A model generated the notes under the pieces. The model was given only the letters and a program-made list of their open reading frames with translations, was not told the DNA's origin and did no database searches. From assembly GCF_001955695.1 (NCBI RefSeq), contig NZ_CP019236.1, forward strand, positions 310,001-374,000: DNA of 64,000 bases, given 5' to 3'. The number at the start of each line of letters is the position of its first letter. Positions within the stretch are counted from its first letter, which is position 1. A program made the position numbers and the translations under genes. The stretch is from Rhodoferax koreense. Lineage in GTDB: Bacteria; Pseudomonadota; Gammaproteobacteria; Burkholderiales; Burkholderiaceae_C. This document shows positions 17,279 through 25,815 of the stretch, in pieces.

Positions 17279-18109
17279 TCAGTCTTCCAGCAGGAAATCA
17301 ACCATGAGGTCGCGCACGCGGCCGAACATGTGGGCGCCCGTCATGGTCTTGCAGCCCTTGGCGCGCGCAGCGGCGATCAACGCGGTGACGGCCGGCGCCG
17401 TGATCACGCAGCCGACGAACATGTCGCCGGTGATGCGGCCTGCATCCAGCGGATACGGATCGGTCTCCTTCATGCCCACGGGCGTGGCGTTGAGCACCAC
17501 GTCGAAACCGGTCGGATCGGCGCTGCCGTGCGCCACCGGGCAGCGGCCCAGGCCAGCCAGGCGATCGACCAGGGTGGTGCGGCGCGCGGCGTCCTCGTCG
17601 TAGATGGCCAGTTCGCGCACGCCGGCCATCACCAGCGCATGGGCGATGGCCGAGCCGGCGCCGCCCGCGCCGACCAGCAGCACCTTCTTGCCTGCGGGTT
17701 CGCAGCCGTTGTCCCGCATCGCGGCCACGAAACCCTGGCCGTCGAACATGTCGCCGTGCCAGCTGCCGTCGGCATTGCGGCGCATGGTGTTCACCGTGTG
17801 CAGGAAAGCGGCGCGGTCGGAGGTGGTGGCACACAGGTCGAAACAGGCGAACTTGTGCGGCACGGTGACGATCACGCCGTCCACATTGCGCGCCAGCGAC
17901 ACGCCGGCCAGCCAGGCCGCCAGGTCGGCCGGTTTCACGTGGGCCGGCATCACATAGGCGTTGTGGCCGCGCGCGTGGTAGGCCTCGCTCACATCGCTTG
18001 GCGATTTCACCTGGGCGATGGGGTCTCCGACGATGAAGTGCACACGGGTCGCGCCGCTCAGTGGGTGGTGCAGGGCACGGGGGGATTCTTGCAAGGCTTC
18101 AGCGTTCAT
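17279..18109 (-). CDS. Divergent shikimate/quinate dehydrogenase-like protein
   Basis: A 276-residue AroE-fold protein. It keeps the substrate lysine motif TVPHK, the NAD(P)-binding VLLVGAGGAGSAIAHAL, the family segment VVLNATPVGM, and an Asp in DMFDGQG. The usual shikimate-binding SxS motif is changed to VKSPSDVSEAYHARG, so the substrate is probably not shikimate itself; quinate-like or other cyclic hydroxy acids are options. It is translationally coupled to the FAD dehydrogenase and transcribed away from a second FAD gene across an AT-rich promoter with tandem palindromes. Confidence 0.82.
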   Translation of the reverse strand: MNAEALQESPRALHHPLSGATRVHFIVGDPIAQVKSPSDVSEAYHARGHNAYVMPAHVKPADLAAWLAGVSLARNVDGVIVTVPHKFACFDLCATTSDRAAFLHTVNTMRRNADGSWHGDMFDGQGFVAAMRDNGCEPAGKKVLLVGAGGAGSAIAHALVMAGVRELAIYDEDAARRTTLVDRLAGLGRCPVAHGSADPTGFDVVLNATPVGMKETDPYPLDAGRITGDMFVGCVITAPAVTALIAAARAKGCKTMTGAHMFGRVRDLMVDFLLED

Positions 18110-18157
18110 GTCGGCAGGGGATGGATGGTCTCGGTGCCCGCATCTTAGTTAAAACTG

Positions 18158-18186
18158 GAATATTATTCAAGTATGGAATAGTATTT
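18158..18186. promoter_or_regulatory. Tandem palindromic operator, copy 1 (candidate IclR site)
   Basis: Two 11-base palindromes, GAATATTATTC (18158-18168) and GAATAGTATTT (18176-18186), are spaced 18 bases start to start in an AT-rich gap between divergent genes. The same arrangement, including the flanking AAAACTG and the CAA-TAT linker, occurs at 33131-33159 upstream of iclR. It lies 23-51 bases before the FAD gene ATG at 18209 and about 50 bases from the AroE-like start, so it could control both directions. IclR-family proteins often bind short AT-rich palindromes in pairs. Confidence 0.65.
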
Positions 18187-18208
18187 TGAAAAGGCATAGA
18201 ATTTGGCC

Positions 18209-20032
18209 ATGCCCGCGCCTTCCTCATCTGCACCCATTGCCACGCACTGCGATCTACTGGTCATTGGCTCCGGCGCCGGTGGGCTGTCGGCGGCCGTCAC
18301 GGCGGCGCATCTGGGCTTGAAGGTGCTGGTGGTGGAGAAGGAGGCGCAATATGGCGGCACCACGGCATGGTCAGGTGGCTGGATGTGGATTCCGCGCAAT
18401 CCGCTGGCCGTGGCGGCGGGCATTGTGGAAGACCCGTCCGCGCCCCTGGCCTATCTGCGGCGCGAACTCGGCGCCCATTTCGACGAAGCTCGGGCGCAGG
18501 CCTTTCTGGAGAATGGCCCGCGCATGGTCGAATTCTTCCAGGCCAACACCGCGCTGCGGTTCATCGACGGCAACGGCATCCCCGACTTCCACGGCCGCAC
18601 GCCGGATGCCGGGCTGGGCGGCCGTTCGGTCTGCGCCGCGCCGTTCGATGGCCACCGGCTCGGCGACAAAATCCATGCCCTCAAACCGCCGCTGTATGAG
18701 ACCACGCTCTGGGGCATGGGCATCGCCTCGGGTGCGGAGCTGCGGCATTTCCTGAATGCAATGCGCAAGCCGGCGTCCTTCTGGCACGTCACCAAGCTCG
18801 TCTTGCGCCACTGGCGCGACCTGCTGCTGCACCGGCGCGGCATGCGGCTGGTCAACGGCAATGCGTTGGCCGCCGCCCTGGCCGCCTCGGCGTTCGAGGC
18901 CGGTGTCGAGATCCACGTGAACAGCCCCGCGCGTCGCCTGCTGATGTCGCAGGGCCGCGCCGTCGGCGCGGTCGTCGGCTCGGCGGGAGGCGACGTGGGA
19001 ATCCAGGCCCGTTGTGGCGTGGTGCTGGCCTGCGGCGGCTTTCCCTTCGATGCGGCACGCGCCAAGGCCTTGCTCCCCCATGCGCCCACCGGCACCGAAC
19101 ACTGGTCGGCCGCATCGCGCGGCAACACCGGCGACGGCCTGCGGCTGGGGGAGGCCGCCGGTGGCGCCGTGGCGCGCGACCTGAAGGAGGCCGCGGCCTT
19201 GGCGCCGGTGTCGCTGGTGCCGCGCAAGGACGGCAGCGTTGCGCATTTCCCGCACCTCATCGAACGCGCCAAGCCGGGGCTGATCGCCGTCACCCCGGCC
19301 GGCCAGCGCTTCGTCAACGAAGCCGACTCCTATTACGACTTCATGCACGGCCTCCTCGAAGCCACGCCGGCCGGCCAGCCGGTGCAGGCCTGGCTGGTCT
19401 GCGACCACGCCTTCATCCGCCACTACGGCCTGGGCGCTGTCAAACCCGCGCCGATGCCCATGGGCGCGATGCTGAGAAACGGTTACCTGCGTCGCGGCGA
19501 CACGCTGGCTGCCCTGGCCGAAAACTGCGGCATCGACGCGGCCGGCCTGCAGGCCACCGTTGCGCGCTACAACACCATGGCCCGCGAGGGCCGCGATGCC
19601 GACTTCGCCAAGGGCGAGACGCCCTACAACCGCATCCAGGGCGACGCCGCCGCCGGCTGGCCCAACGCCTGCATGGCGCCGCTCGAAAAAGGCCCGTTCT
19701 ACGCCGTGCGCGTGGTGCCCGGCAGCCTCGGCACCTTCGCCGGCCTGAAGACCGATGCCAACGCGCGGGTGCTCGATGCACAAGGCCAACCGATTGCCGG
19801 GCTGTACGCCGGCGGCAACGACTTGAACAGCGTGATGGGTGGCAACTACCCCGCCGGCGGCATCACGCTGGGCCCGGCCATGACCTTCGGTTTCATCGCC
19901 GCACACCACGCGGCATTTGGCACACCCCCAGGTTGTGCACTTCGTGTCGCGCCCACCCCCTTGCAGGGGGCGACACCAGTGGCCTGGCAGAGCCAGTTCC
20001 ACGGTGTCCCTGGCGAAGACAAGGTCGCCTGA
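18209..20032 (+). CDS. FAD-dependent dehydrogenase (FAD_binding_2), paralogue 2
   Basis: A 607-residue flavoprotein closely related to the neighbours at 15.5 and 25.8 kb. It has LLVIGSGAGGLSAAVTAAHL, GGTTAWSGGWMWIPRNP, GVVLACGGFPFDAARAK, RFVNEADSYYDF and the C-terminal AGLYAGGNDLNSVMGGNYPA. The ATG at 18209 was chosen; a TTG two codons upstream is less likely. The last 40 or so residues, after FIAAHHAAF, have no counterpart in the paralogues and are translated from an intergenic hairpin repeat. It leads a unit with the NIPSNAP gene and sits beside the tandem palindromic operator. Confidence 0.88.
   Translation: MPAPSSSAPIATHCDLLVIGSGAGGLSAAVTAAHLGLKVLVVEKEAQYGGTTAWSGGWMWIPRNPLAVAAGIVEDPSAPLAYLRRELGAHFDEARAQAFLENGPRMVEFFQANTALRFIDGNGIPDFHGRTPDAGLGGRSVCAAPFDGHRLGDKIHALKPPLYETTLWGMGIASGAELRHFLNAMRKPASFWHVTKLVLRHWRDLLLHRRGMRLVNGNALAAALAASAFEAGVEIHVNSPARRLLMSQGRAVGAVVGSAGGDVGIQARCGVVLACGGFPFDAARAKALLPHAPTGTEHWSAASRGNTGDGLRLGEAAGGAVARDLKEAAALAPVSLVPRKDGSVAHFPHLIERAKPGLIAVTPAGQRFVNEADSYYDFMHGLLEATPAGQPVQAWLVCDHAFIRHYGLGAVKPAPMPMGAMLRNGYLRRGDTLAALAENCGIDAAGLQATVARYNTMAREGRDADFAKGETPYNRIQGDAAAGWPNACMAPLEKGPFYAVRVVPGSLGTFAGLKTDANARVLDAQGQPIAGLYAGGNDLNSVMGGNYPAGGITLGPAMTFGFIAAHHAAFGTPPGCALRVAPTPLQGATPVAWQSQFHGVPGEDKVA
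19922..20020. repeat. Hairpin-forming dispersed repeat embedded in a CDS end
   Basis: This GC-rich stretch has nested inverted repeats: GTGTCGC (19944-19950) with GCGACAC (19970-19976), enclosing CCCCC-TTGCA-GGGGG (19956-19970). The composition is like intergenic elements common in Comamonadaceae (recalled from family knowledge, not searched). It lies inside the 3' end of the FAD gene and is translated as its divergent tail. After transcription the hairpin could still protect the mRNA 3' segment. Confidence 0.55.
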
Positions 20033-20074
20033 CCGATTGCTTCGAATTCAACCATCATTCACCAAGGACTCTCG

Positions 20075-20701
20075 ATGTACTACGAACTCGCCACCATGAC
20101 CCTGCCCTTCGGCACCGCCGGCCAGGCCGCCACCAACGTCCAGGCCTACGCGAGCGGGCCCGACGCCAAGGGCGAGTTGCTCGGTTGCTGGTTCACCGAC
20201 ATCGGCCAGCTCAACCAGATGATCGTGCTGCGCGGCTTCGACGACCTGGCCGCGCTGCAGGCTGAACGCGAGCGCACGCAGCAAAGCGCCGACCCGTTCG
20301 GTTGCGGCGCCATCTTCCAGAGCCTGGAACAGCACAGCTACCAGGGCTTCGGCTGGATGAAGCCGGTGCGGCCGTCGGCCGAGTCGGGCATCACCGGCCC
20401 GGTCTACGAAATCCGCACCTACGGCATCAGGCCCGGCGGCGTGCAGGCCACCATCGACCTGTGGGAAGGCGCCGTGCCCGCGCGCGAAAAGATCTCGCCC
20501 TGCGTGGTGGCCATGGTCGCGCTCGACGGCCCGCTGCGCTTCACCAACATCTGGGCTTATCCCACGCTCGACGCGCGCAGCAAGGCCCGCGCCGACGCCG
20601 TGGCCCAAGGCATCTGGCCACCCAAGGGCGGGCCGGCGCATCTCACCACCAACATGGTGTCGACGATCGCGCTGCCGACGGCGGTTTCGCCGCTGAAGTA
20701 G
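20075..20701 (+). CDS. NIPSNAP-family protein with two domains
   Basis: A 208-residue protein made of two tandem NIPSNAP/ferredoxin-like domains: residues 1-95 (MYYELATMTLP start) and about 108-208 (VYEIRTYGIRPGGVQ start). Such dimeric alpha-beta barrel proteins are small soluble proteins often found in catabolic operons, but with no settled enzymatic role. It lies 42 bases after an FAD dehydrogenase. The same FAD plus NIPSNAP pairing recurs at 25.5-27.6 kb, which suggests a functional link. Confidence 0.85.
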   Translation: MYYELATMTLPFGTAGQAATNVQAYASGPDAKGELLGCWFTDIGQLNQMIVLRGFDDLAALQAERERTQQSADPFGCGAIFQSLEQHSYQGFGWMKPVRPSAESGITGPVYEIRTYGIRPGGVQATIDLWEGAVPAREKISPCVVAMVALDGPLRFTNIWAYPTLDARSKARADAVAQGIWPPKGGPAHLTTNMVSTIALPTAVSPLK

Positions 20702-20757
20702 GCGCTGCGCCGCCCGGCGGACATGGCGATGCCGTTGCGGCGTCGTCAGCGGCTACA

Positions 20758-20774
20758 TTCGGTTCTGAACCGAA
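20758..20774. promoter_or_regulatory. 17-bp perfect palindrome upstream of the TonB-like gene
   Basis: TTCGGTT-CTG-AACCGAA is a perfect inverted repeat 46 bases upstream of the GTG start at 20821, in the only gap between the NIPSNAP and TonB-like genes. It may be an operator or a small RNA hairpin; no T-run follows, so it is a poor terminator. Confidence 0.4.
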
Positions 20775-20820
20775 ACCCTGGCGACCGGCGCGGACCGGGC
20801 GCGATGCCGTCCATTCCTAC

Positions 20821-22917
20821 GTGTCCACTCTCGCCGAGCAAATCCCCATCGACGGCCTCTGGCCCAGTCCGCACTGGCGTCCCGAGCGCAAGCGCCTGCC
20901 GCTGGGGCTGCTGCTTTCGCTGCTGTGCCACGCGCTGTTGCTGAGCCTGACCTTCGGCGGCGACGGGTTCGGGCTGCCCGGCTTCGGTTTTCCATGGCAG
21001 GAGCGGCGCGCGGAAGTGCCCGATCTGCGCATCGTGCTCGACCCCGGGCCGGCCAAGGCCCCGGCGCCGAACGAGGGCGGTGGCGCAGCTGCGGCGCAGG
21101 TGCCCTCGCGCACCACGCCGACATCGGCCAAGCCGGTCGTGCGCGCCGACGCGCCCGCTCCCACTGCGCCCACGGCGCCTGAGCCGGCCCCGCCCATGGC
21201 GCCGCCCGAGCCCGTCCAGAAAGCGCCGCTGCCCGATGCCGCCACCGTGAGCGTGGCGCCGGCCGAGCCTGCGCTTTCCGCCGAGGACACGCTGAAGGAA
21301 AACCAGCGACTGGAGACGAAACGCCAGGACGGCGAACGGCAGGAGGCCGCACGGCAGGCGGCCGAACGATCGGCCGCGGCCAGGTTGGAATCGGCGCAGG
21401 CGGACGCGGCGGCGAAGGCGGCAGAGCGCGCGGTGGCCGAGGCGGCCCGGCTGGAGGCGGCGCGCGACGAAGCCGCGCGGCTGCAGGTCGAACGCGAGGA
21501 GGCCGTGCGCCAGGCCAGCGCCCGCCAGCAAGCCGCGGAAATGGCGCGCATCGAAGCCGATCGGCAGGAGGCCGAGGCCCAACGCCTCGCGGCCGTGGCC
21601 GAGGTGGCGCAGCGGCAGGCCGAGCAAGAGAAGCGACAGGAGAGCGAGCGGCAGGAGGCGGCCAGGGCGGAAGCGGCCAAGGCCGAAGTCGCGCGCCTCG
21701 AGGTCGAGCGCCAGCAGGCCACGCAACGCGCCGCGGCCATCCGCGATGCGGCACAGGCCGAGGCCTTGCGGCAGCAGGCCGAGCGTCAGTTGGCTGCGAC
21801 TCAGGCGCTGGCCAGAGAGGCCGCGGCGCGGGAGGCTGTGGCACGGGAAGAGGCCGCGCGGCAGGAAGCATTGCGCGCGCAAGCCGAACGCCAGGAAGCC
21901 GCACAGCAGGACGCCGCGCGTCAGGAGGCGGCGAAGCGCGAGTCCGAACGACTGGAGGCCGAGAAACTCGCCGCAGCCAAACAGGAGGCCGCACGACAAG
22001 CTGCGCTTCGGCAGGAGGCTGCACAGCGGGAGGCGGCGAGACAGGAGGCGACGCGCCAGGAGGCCGTCCGTGCAGAAGCCGAGCGCCAGGAGGCCGCAAG
22101 ACAGACCGCGGCCAAGCAGGCCGAAGCAGACCAGGAAGCCGCGCGGCAAGAGGCCGTACGCCAGGAGCTTGCCCGTCAGGCGGCTGCGAATGCCGAGGCC
22201 ACGCGCCGCCAGGCCGAACGCGCGGAAGCCGCCCGGCAGTCCGCGGTGCAAGAAGAGGCGGCACGCCAGGATGCCGCCCGCAGCGAAGCCACTCGGCAGG
22301 AAGCCGAGCGTGCGGAGGCCACCCGCCAGGCCGCGGCCCGGCAGGAGGCCGCGCAGCAGTCAGCGGCGCAGCAAGACGCCGCCGGTCAACAAGCCGCGAA
22401 CGCCGCCAGCCCCGCCGCCGCGAAGGCCGAGGCCAAGCGTGCGGCGGAGGCGCAACGCGAGGAGCGGCTGCGCGCGATCGGTCGCCAGTTGAACGAGGAA
22501 GCCGACCGGCGCAAGGCGGCCGAGGCCGCGCGCGACGCGTCCAACCTGCCCTATTCGTGGAGCACGGCGCGCCGCGGCCGCATCTTCGGCCGCGGCGACA
22601 CCAACGCCGAGCTGGTGTTGTACGCCGAAGCCTGGAGCCGCAAGATCGAACTCAACATGACCTTCGACGCCGTGCGTGAGCTCGTGCGCCAACCGCACGC
22701 CGATCCGGTGGTGATGGTCGCCGTGCGCAGCGACGGCTCGGTGGAATCGGTGAACTTCGTGCGATCGAGCGGCGTGCCTGCTCTCGACGAGGCCATCCGC
22801 AACGTGGTGCAGAGCCAGGCCAACTACCCGCCTTTCCAGCCCGCGCTGGCCCGCGAATACGACGTGGTCGAGATCCGCCGTACCTGGCGCTTCGACGCGG
22901 CGATCCGGCTGTATTGA
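20821..22917 (+). CDS. TonB/TolA-like envelope protein with a very long coiled coil
   Basis: A 698-residue protein. Residues 1-25 are cytoplasmic and 26-46 form one transmembrane helix (PLGLLLSLLCHALLLSL). About 60-150 is Pro/Ala-rich, about 157-570 is an almost unbroken Arg/Gln/Glu/Ala coiled coil built from variants of RQEAA and RAEA, and about 575-698 is a TonB/TolA-type C-terminal domain (PVVMVAVRSDGSVESVNF, FQPALAREYDVVEIRRTW). The layout fits an energy-coupling or envelope-spanning protein. No ATG lies in frame nearby; the GTG at 20821 is the first start and no clear ribosome site is seen. It is probably monocistronic. Confidence 0.75.
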   Translation: MSTLAEQIPIDGLWPSPHWRPERKRLPLGLLLSLLCHALLLSLTFGGDGFGLPGFGFPWQERRAEVPDLRIVLDPGPAKAPAPNEGGGAAAAQVPSRTTPTSAKPVVRADAPAPTAPTAPEPAPPMAPPEPVQKAPLPDAATVSVAPAEPALSAEDTLKENQRLETKRQDGERQEAARQAAERSAAARLESAQADAAAKAAERAVAEAARLEAARDEAARLQVEREEAVRQASARQQAAEMARIEADRQEAEAQRLAAVAEVAQRQAEQEKRQESERQEAARAEAAKAEVARLEVERQQATQRAAAIRDAAQAEALRQQAERQLAATQALAREAAAREAVAREEAARQEALRAQAERQEAAQQDAARQEAAKRESERLEAEKLAAAKQEAARQAALRQEAAQREAARQEATRQEAVRAEAERQEAARQTAAKQAEADQEAARQEAVRQELARQAAANAEATRRQAERAEAARQSAVQEEAARQDAARSEATRQEAERAEATRQAAARQEAAQQSAAQQDAAGQQAANAASPAAAKAEAKRAAEAQREERLRAIGRQLNEEADRRKAAEAARDASNLPYSWSTARRGRIFGRGDTNAELVLYAEAWSRKIELNMTFDAVRELVRQPHADPVVMVAVRSDGSVESVNFVRSSGVPALDEAIRNVVQSQANYPPFQPALAREYDVVEIRRTWRFDAAIRLY

Positions 22918-22960
22918 CGCGCTAATTGCGGCGCGCCGGGGCCTGGTCGACGAGGACTGG

Positions 22961-23788
22961 CTACATGATCCGCGCGCTGCCTGAGACGCGGACAGAGGCG
23001 CCGATTTCGGGCGGTATGTCCGCCCGCAGGCGCGAACGCACGCCCATGTCCTCACCCTGCACGACATCGATGCCGCCGGCGTGCGGCCAGCCGATGTCGC
23101 GCAGGTAACCAGCCAATGCCGCGGTGCCGGCGCCCGTGGCCGGGTCTTCGTAGACGCCGCCCGATGCGAACGGGTTGCGGGTGTGGAACAGCGTGGCGGA
23201 TTCTGCATGGGCCAGCACGACGGTCACCAGCGCGTGGGTCTGCATGAAGCGTCGGCCAGCGGCTAGCTCGTAGCGCATGGCGGCCAATGCGGCGCGCGAC
23301 TTGAGTGTCAGCAGCAGGTGGTCTGCACCGGCGTGCGCGAGTGCCGGCGGCATGCGCGGGTCCAGGTCGGCCTGCACGTAGCCGAACAGTGCCAGTGCCT
23401 CGGCGACGAGGGCCTCGGGCGCAGGCTCGCTGCGGGTCGGTGGCGACTGCAGTGCCGCGGCTAGTGTGTCGCCCGTTCGGCGGCCCTCCACCGTGATGCG
23501 GGCGTGGTTGAGCGTGAGCGCGAAGATGCCGTCCCCATGCTGCAGGGCCAGCGCGGCACCCAGCGCAATGGTGGCGTGGCCGCAGAACGGAACTTCCGAT
23601 TCGGGCGAGAAGTAGCGCACCCGCCAGCCATCGTTTGCAGGTGCGGCGAACGCGGTTTCCGAGAAGCCCACCTCGGCGGCGATGCGCTGCATGTCGGTGT
23701 CGCTGGGCAAAATCTCGGCAATGACGACGCCGGCCGGATTTCCGCCGGTCTGGCCTTCCGAGAAGGCTGCGATTTTCTGGATGTGCAT
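22961..23788 (-). CDS. PhzF-family isomerase/epimerase-like protein
   Basis: A 275-residue PhzF-fold protein. It starts with KIAAFSEGQTGGNPAGVV and has GFSETAF (with the family's catalytic Glu), VRYFSPESEVPFCGHATIA and ASGGVYEDPATGAGTAAL. Family members isomerise or epimerise small acids, with phenazine-type PhzF the best known; most genomic copies have no assigned substrate. It is convergent with the TonB-like gene and divergent from the phosphofructokinase gene. The start at 23788 is fixed by family alignment; the longer open frame is antisense to the kinase gene. Confidence 0.88.
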   Translation of the reverse strand: MHIQKIAAFSEGQTGGNPAGVVIAEILPSDTDMQRIAAEVGFSETAFAAPANDGWRVRYFSPESEVPFCGHATIALGAALALQHGDGIFALTLNHARITVEGRRTGDTLAAALQSPPTRSEPAPEALVAEALALFGYVQADLDPRMPPALAHAGADHLLLTLKSRAALAAMRYELAAGRRFMQTHALVTVVLAHAESATLFHTRNPFASGGVYEDPATGAGTAALAGYLRDIGWPHAGGIDVVQGEDMGVRSRLRADIPPEIGASVRVSGSARIM

Positions 23789-23953
23789 GGCGTTCCTTTC
23801 GATCTCTGATTTGGCGCGATGCGGGGCTTCGGCGGGAGACGCCCCAGCGCAAAGGGTGACTGTATCCGGCCTGCTTTCGGTGGTGGTCCTGGCGGCTGGT
23901 TTAGGATGCGCGGGTCGACTTCGACCAGCGCTTGCACCAGCAGGAGAAACACC

Positions 23954-25180
23954 ATGGCATCCGGAAGAATCCTCGTGGCGCAGGGCGGCGGCCCCACCGC
24001 CGTCATCAACCAGTCCCTGGCCGGCGTGGTGCTGGAGGCGCGGCGCTTCGGCCACATCGAGCGCGTCTACGGCGCGCGTCACGGCGTGCGCGGCATCGTG
24101 GACGAAGACCTGGTGGACCTGTCGCAGGAAACGCGGCACCACCTCGAAGGCGTGGCGGCCACGCCGTCGTCGGCCCTCGGATCCACGCGCGACAAGCCCG
24201 ACCTGGCCTACTGCCAGGAGATCTTCAAGGTGCTGCGCGCGCACGAGATCGACCACTTCTTCTACATCGGCGGCAACGATTCCTCCGACACCGTGCGCAT
24301 CGTCAGCGAACAGGCTGCGCTGGCCGCCTATCCGCTGCGCTGCATGCACATCCCCAAGACCATCGACAACGACCTGGTGGGCAACGACCACACGCCCGGC
24401 TTTCCTTCCGCGGCGCGCTTCGTGGCCCAGGCCTTTGCCGGGGCCAACCTCGACAACGCCTCGCTGCCCGGCATCTACGTCGGCGTGGTCATGGGCCGCC
24501 ACGCGGGTTTTCTCACGGCCGCCGCCGCGCTGGGCCGCAAGTTCGCCGACGACGGCCCGCACCTGGTTTACCTGCCCGAGCGTACCTTCGTGCTCGAGCA
24601 TTTCCTGGCCGACGTCAAAGCCGTGTACGACCGCCTGGGGCGCTGTGTGGTGGCGGTCTCCGAGGGCATCCACGATGCCAGCGGCGCACCCATCGCCACC
24701 TTGTTGGCCAAGGAGGTGGAGCGCGACGCCCACGGCAACGTCCAGCTCTCGGGCACCGGCGCGCTGGCCGATCTGCTGTGCGACGAGATCAAGGACAAGC
24801 TGAAGATCAAACGCGTGCGCGGCGACACCTTCGGCTACCTGCAGCGCTCGTTCCTGGGCTGCGTCTCCGACGTGGACCAGCGCGAGGCCCGCGAGGTCGG
24901 TGAGAAGGCCGTGCAATACGCCGTGGCTGGCGCCCAAAGTGGCTCGGTCGCGATCCGGCGGGTCGGCGACTACGCTGTCGACTACCTGCTGCAACCGCTC
25001 GAAGCGGTGGCGGGCAAGACGCGGGTGATGGAAGACGAATTCATCACGGCCAGCGGCAACGACGTGACCGAGGCTTTTCGTCTGTACCTGCGCCCGCTGC
25101 TGGGCACCGGGCTGCCAGACGCTTACCGGCTCCGGCACAACCCGGTGGCGAAGGTGTTGGGCACCGGATCACGCGGCTAA
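23954..25180 (+). CDS. pfp: Phosphofructokinase, probably diphosphate-dependent
   Basis: A 408-residue phosphofructokinase converting fructose 6-phosphate to the 1,6-bisphosphate. Features: VAQGGGPTAVINQSL at the N-terminus, GGNDSSDT with Asp109 where ATP enzymes usually have Gly, PKTIDNDL with Lys135, GVVMGRHAGFLTAA and VSEGIH. Asp and Lys at these two sites are the known signature of PPi-using enzymes, so pyrophosphate rather than ATP is predicted as phosphate donor and the reaction may be reversible. An AGGAG site precedes the ATG at 23954. No glycolytic partner is adjacent. Confidence 0.88.
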   Translation: MASGRILVAQGGGPTAVINQSLAGVVLEARRFGHIERVYGARHGVRGIVDEDLVDLSQETRHHLEGVAATPSSALGSTRDKPDLAYCQEIFKVLRAHEIDHFFYIGGNDSSDTVRIVSEQAALAAYPLRCMHIPKTIDNDLVGNDHTPGFPSAARFVAQAFAGANLDNASLPGIYVGVVMGRHAGFLTAAAALGRKFADDGPHLVYLPERTFVLEHFLADVKAVYDRLGRCVVAVSEGIHDASGAPIATLLAKEVERDAHGNVQLSGTGALADLLCDEIKDKLKIKRVRGDTFGYLQRSFLGCVSDVDQREAREVGEKAVQYAVAGAQSGSVAIRRVGDYAVDYLLQPLEAVAGKTRVMEDEFITASGNDVTEAFRLYLRPLLGTGLPDAYRLRHNPVAKVLGTGSRG

Positions 25181-25261
25181 ATATCTGGAGATTCGGCCTG
25201 TTGTCCCACGCGCAGGCTTCGGCGCGCTCCGCAGACTGGGCTTTTCAACCCAAGGAGCACC

Positions 25262-25444
25262 ATGACCGATCCCCGCAATGTCGCACACGACAAAAAAGTC
25301 CAGCAGGAAAAGAAGCACCGTGGCGAGGAGATCGCCCCCGACGCGGCCGAGACGCCCCAGCCCGGACGCAAGCCGCACCTGATCCATCACGCGAGCGACG
25401 ATGCGGCCGAGGCCGGCGCCGTCGAAGAGCGCACCCAGCCCTGA
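25262..25444 (+). CDS. Small hydrophilic protein, 60 aa
   Basis: A 60-residue highly charged protein without Cys or membrane segment, with KKVQQEKKHRGEE followed by an acidic tail. A perfect AAGGAG site lies seven bases before the ATG, and codon use matches its neighbours, so it is likely real. It follows the phosphofructokinase by 81 bases. Its composition resembles intrinsically disordered stress-linked proteins. Function unknown. Confidence 0.6.
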   Translation: MTDPRNVAHDKKVQQEKKHRGEEIAPDAAETPQPGRKPHLIHHASDDAAEAGAVEERTQP

Positions 25445-25458
25445 CAGGGGCTTGATTT

Positions 25459-25815
25459 TCATCGCGGCGGTCGGCCCGCCATGCTTTGCAACGGGCTGGC
25501 CTTGATCAGCCGCGTCTCCTGCGCGGTGATCAAATGGCCCGAGGCCTTGAGGTAGGCCGGGAAGTCGGGATGCGAGTCGCGCGCCCGGCAGCGACGTTCG
25601 TAGTCGGCCAGGTCGTCGTAGCCCCACAGGTGCACGAACTGGTTCTGCGGCCCGACCAGGCTGGTGTAGAAACCGATCGGGTGGCCTAGCGTCTCTCGCA
25701 GGATCGGCATCGCCAGCCGGTCGAACACCTCGATGAACTCGGGCATCTTGCGCAGCGCGATGGTGTAGATGCGGTGGTCGATCAGCGGCTTGGCCATGTA
25801 GTCGATCGCGCTCAT
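25459..25815 (-). CDS. NIPSNAP-family protein, single domain
   Basis: A 118-residue NIPSNAP protein with the typical start IDHRIYTIALRKMPEFIEVF and the region GFYTSLVGPQNQFVHLWGYD. It overlaps the FAD dehydrogenase stop by four bases (ATGA), so it is translationally coupled to it. It probably assists or follows the FAD step, as does the two-domain NIPSNAP protein at 20.1 kb. The molecular role is unproven. Confidence 0.87.
   Translation of the reverse strand: MSAIDYMAKPLIDHRIYTIALRKMPEFIEVFDRLAMPILRETLGHPIGFYTSLVGPQNQFVHLWGYDDLADYERRCRARDSHPDFPAYLKASGHLITAQETRLIKASPLQSMAGRPPR

Noticed and set aside
20746..22251. Two overlapping antisense frames of about 500 codons
   Set aside because: They result from the repeated codons of the coiled-coil gene read backwards; composition is repetitive Leu/Gly or Pro/Arg without domains.
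21290..22490. Short-period DNA repeat that could suggest a CRISPR or minisatellite
   Set aside because: The period follows codons of RQEAA-type residues in one frame, there are no unique spacers, and the region is protein-coding.
22961..25138. 725-codon minus-strand frame as one fused PhzF protein
   Set aside because: Only the last 275 codons match PhzF; the upstream part is antisense to the phosphofructokinase gene.
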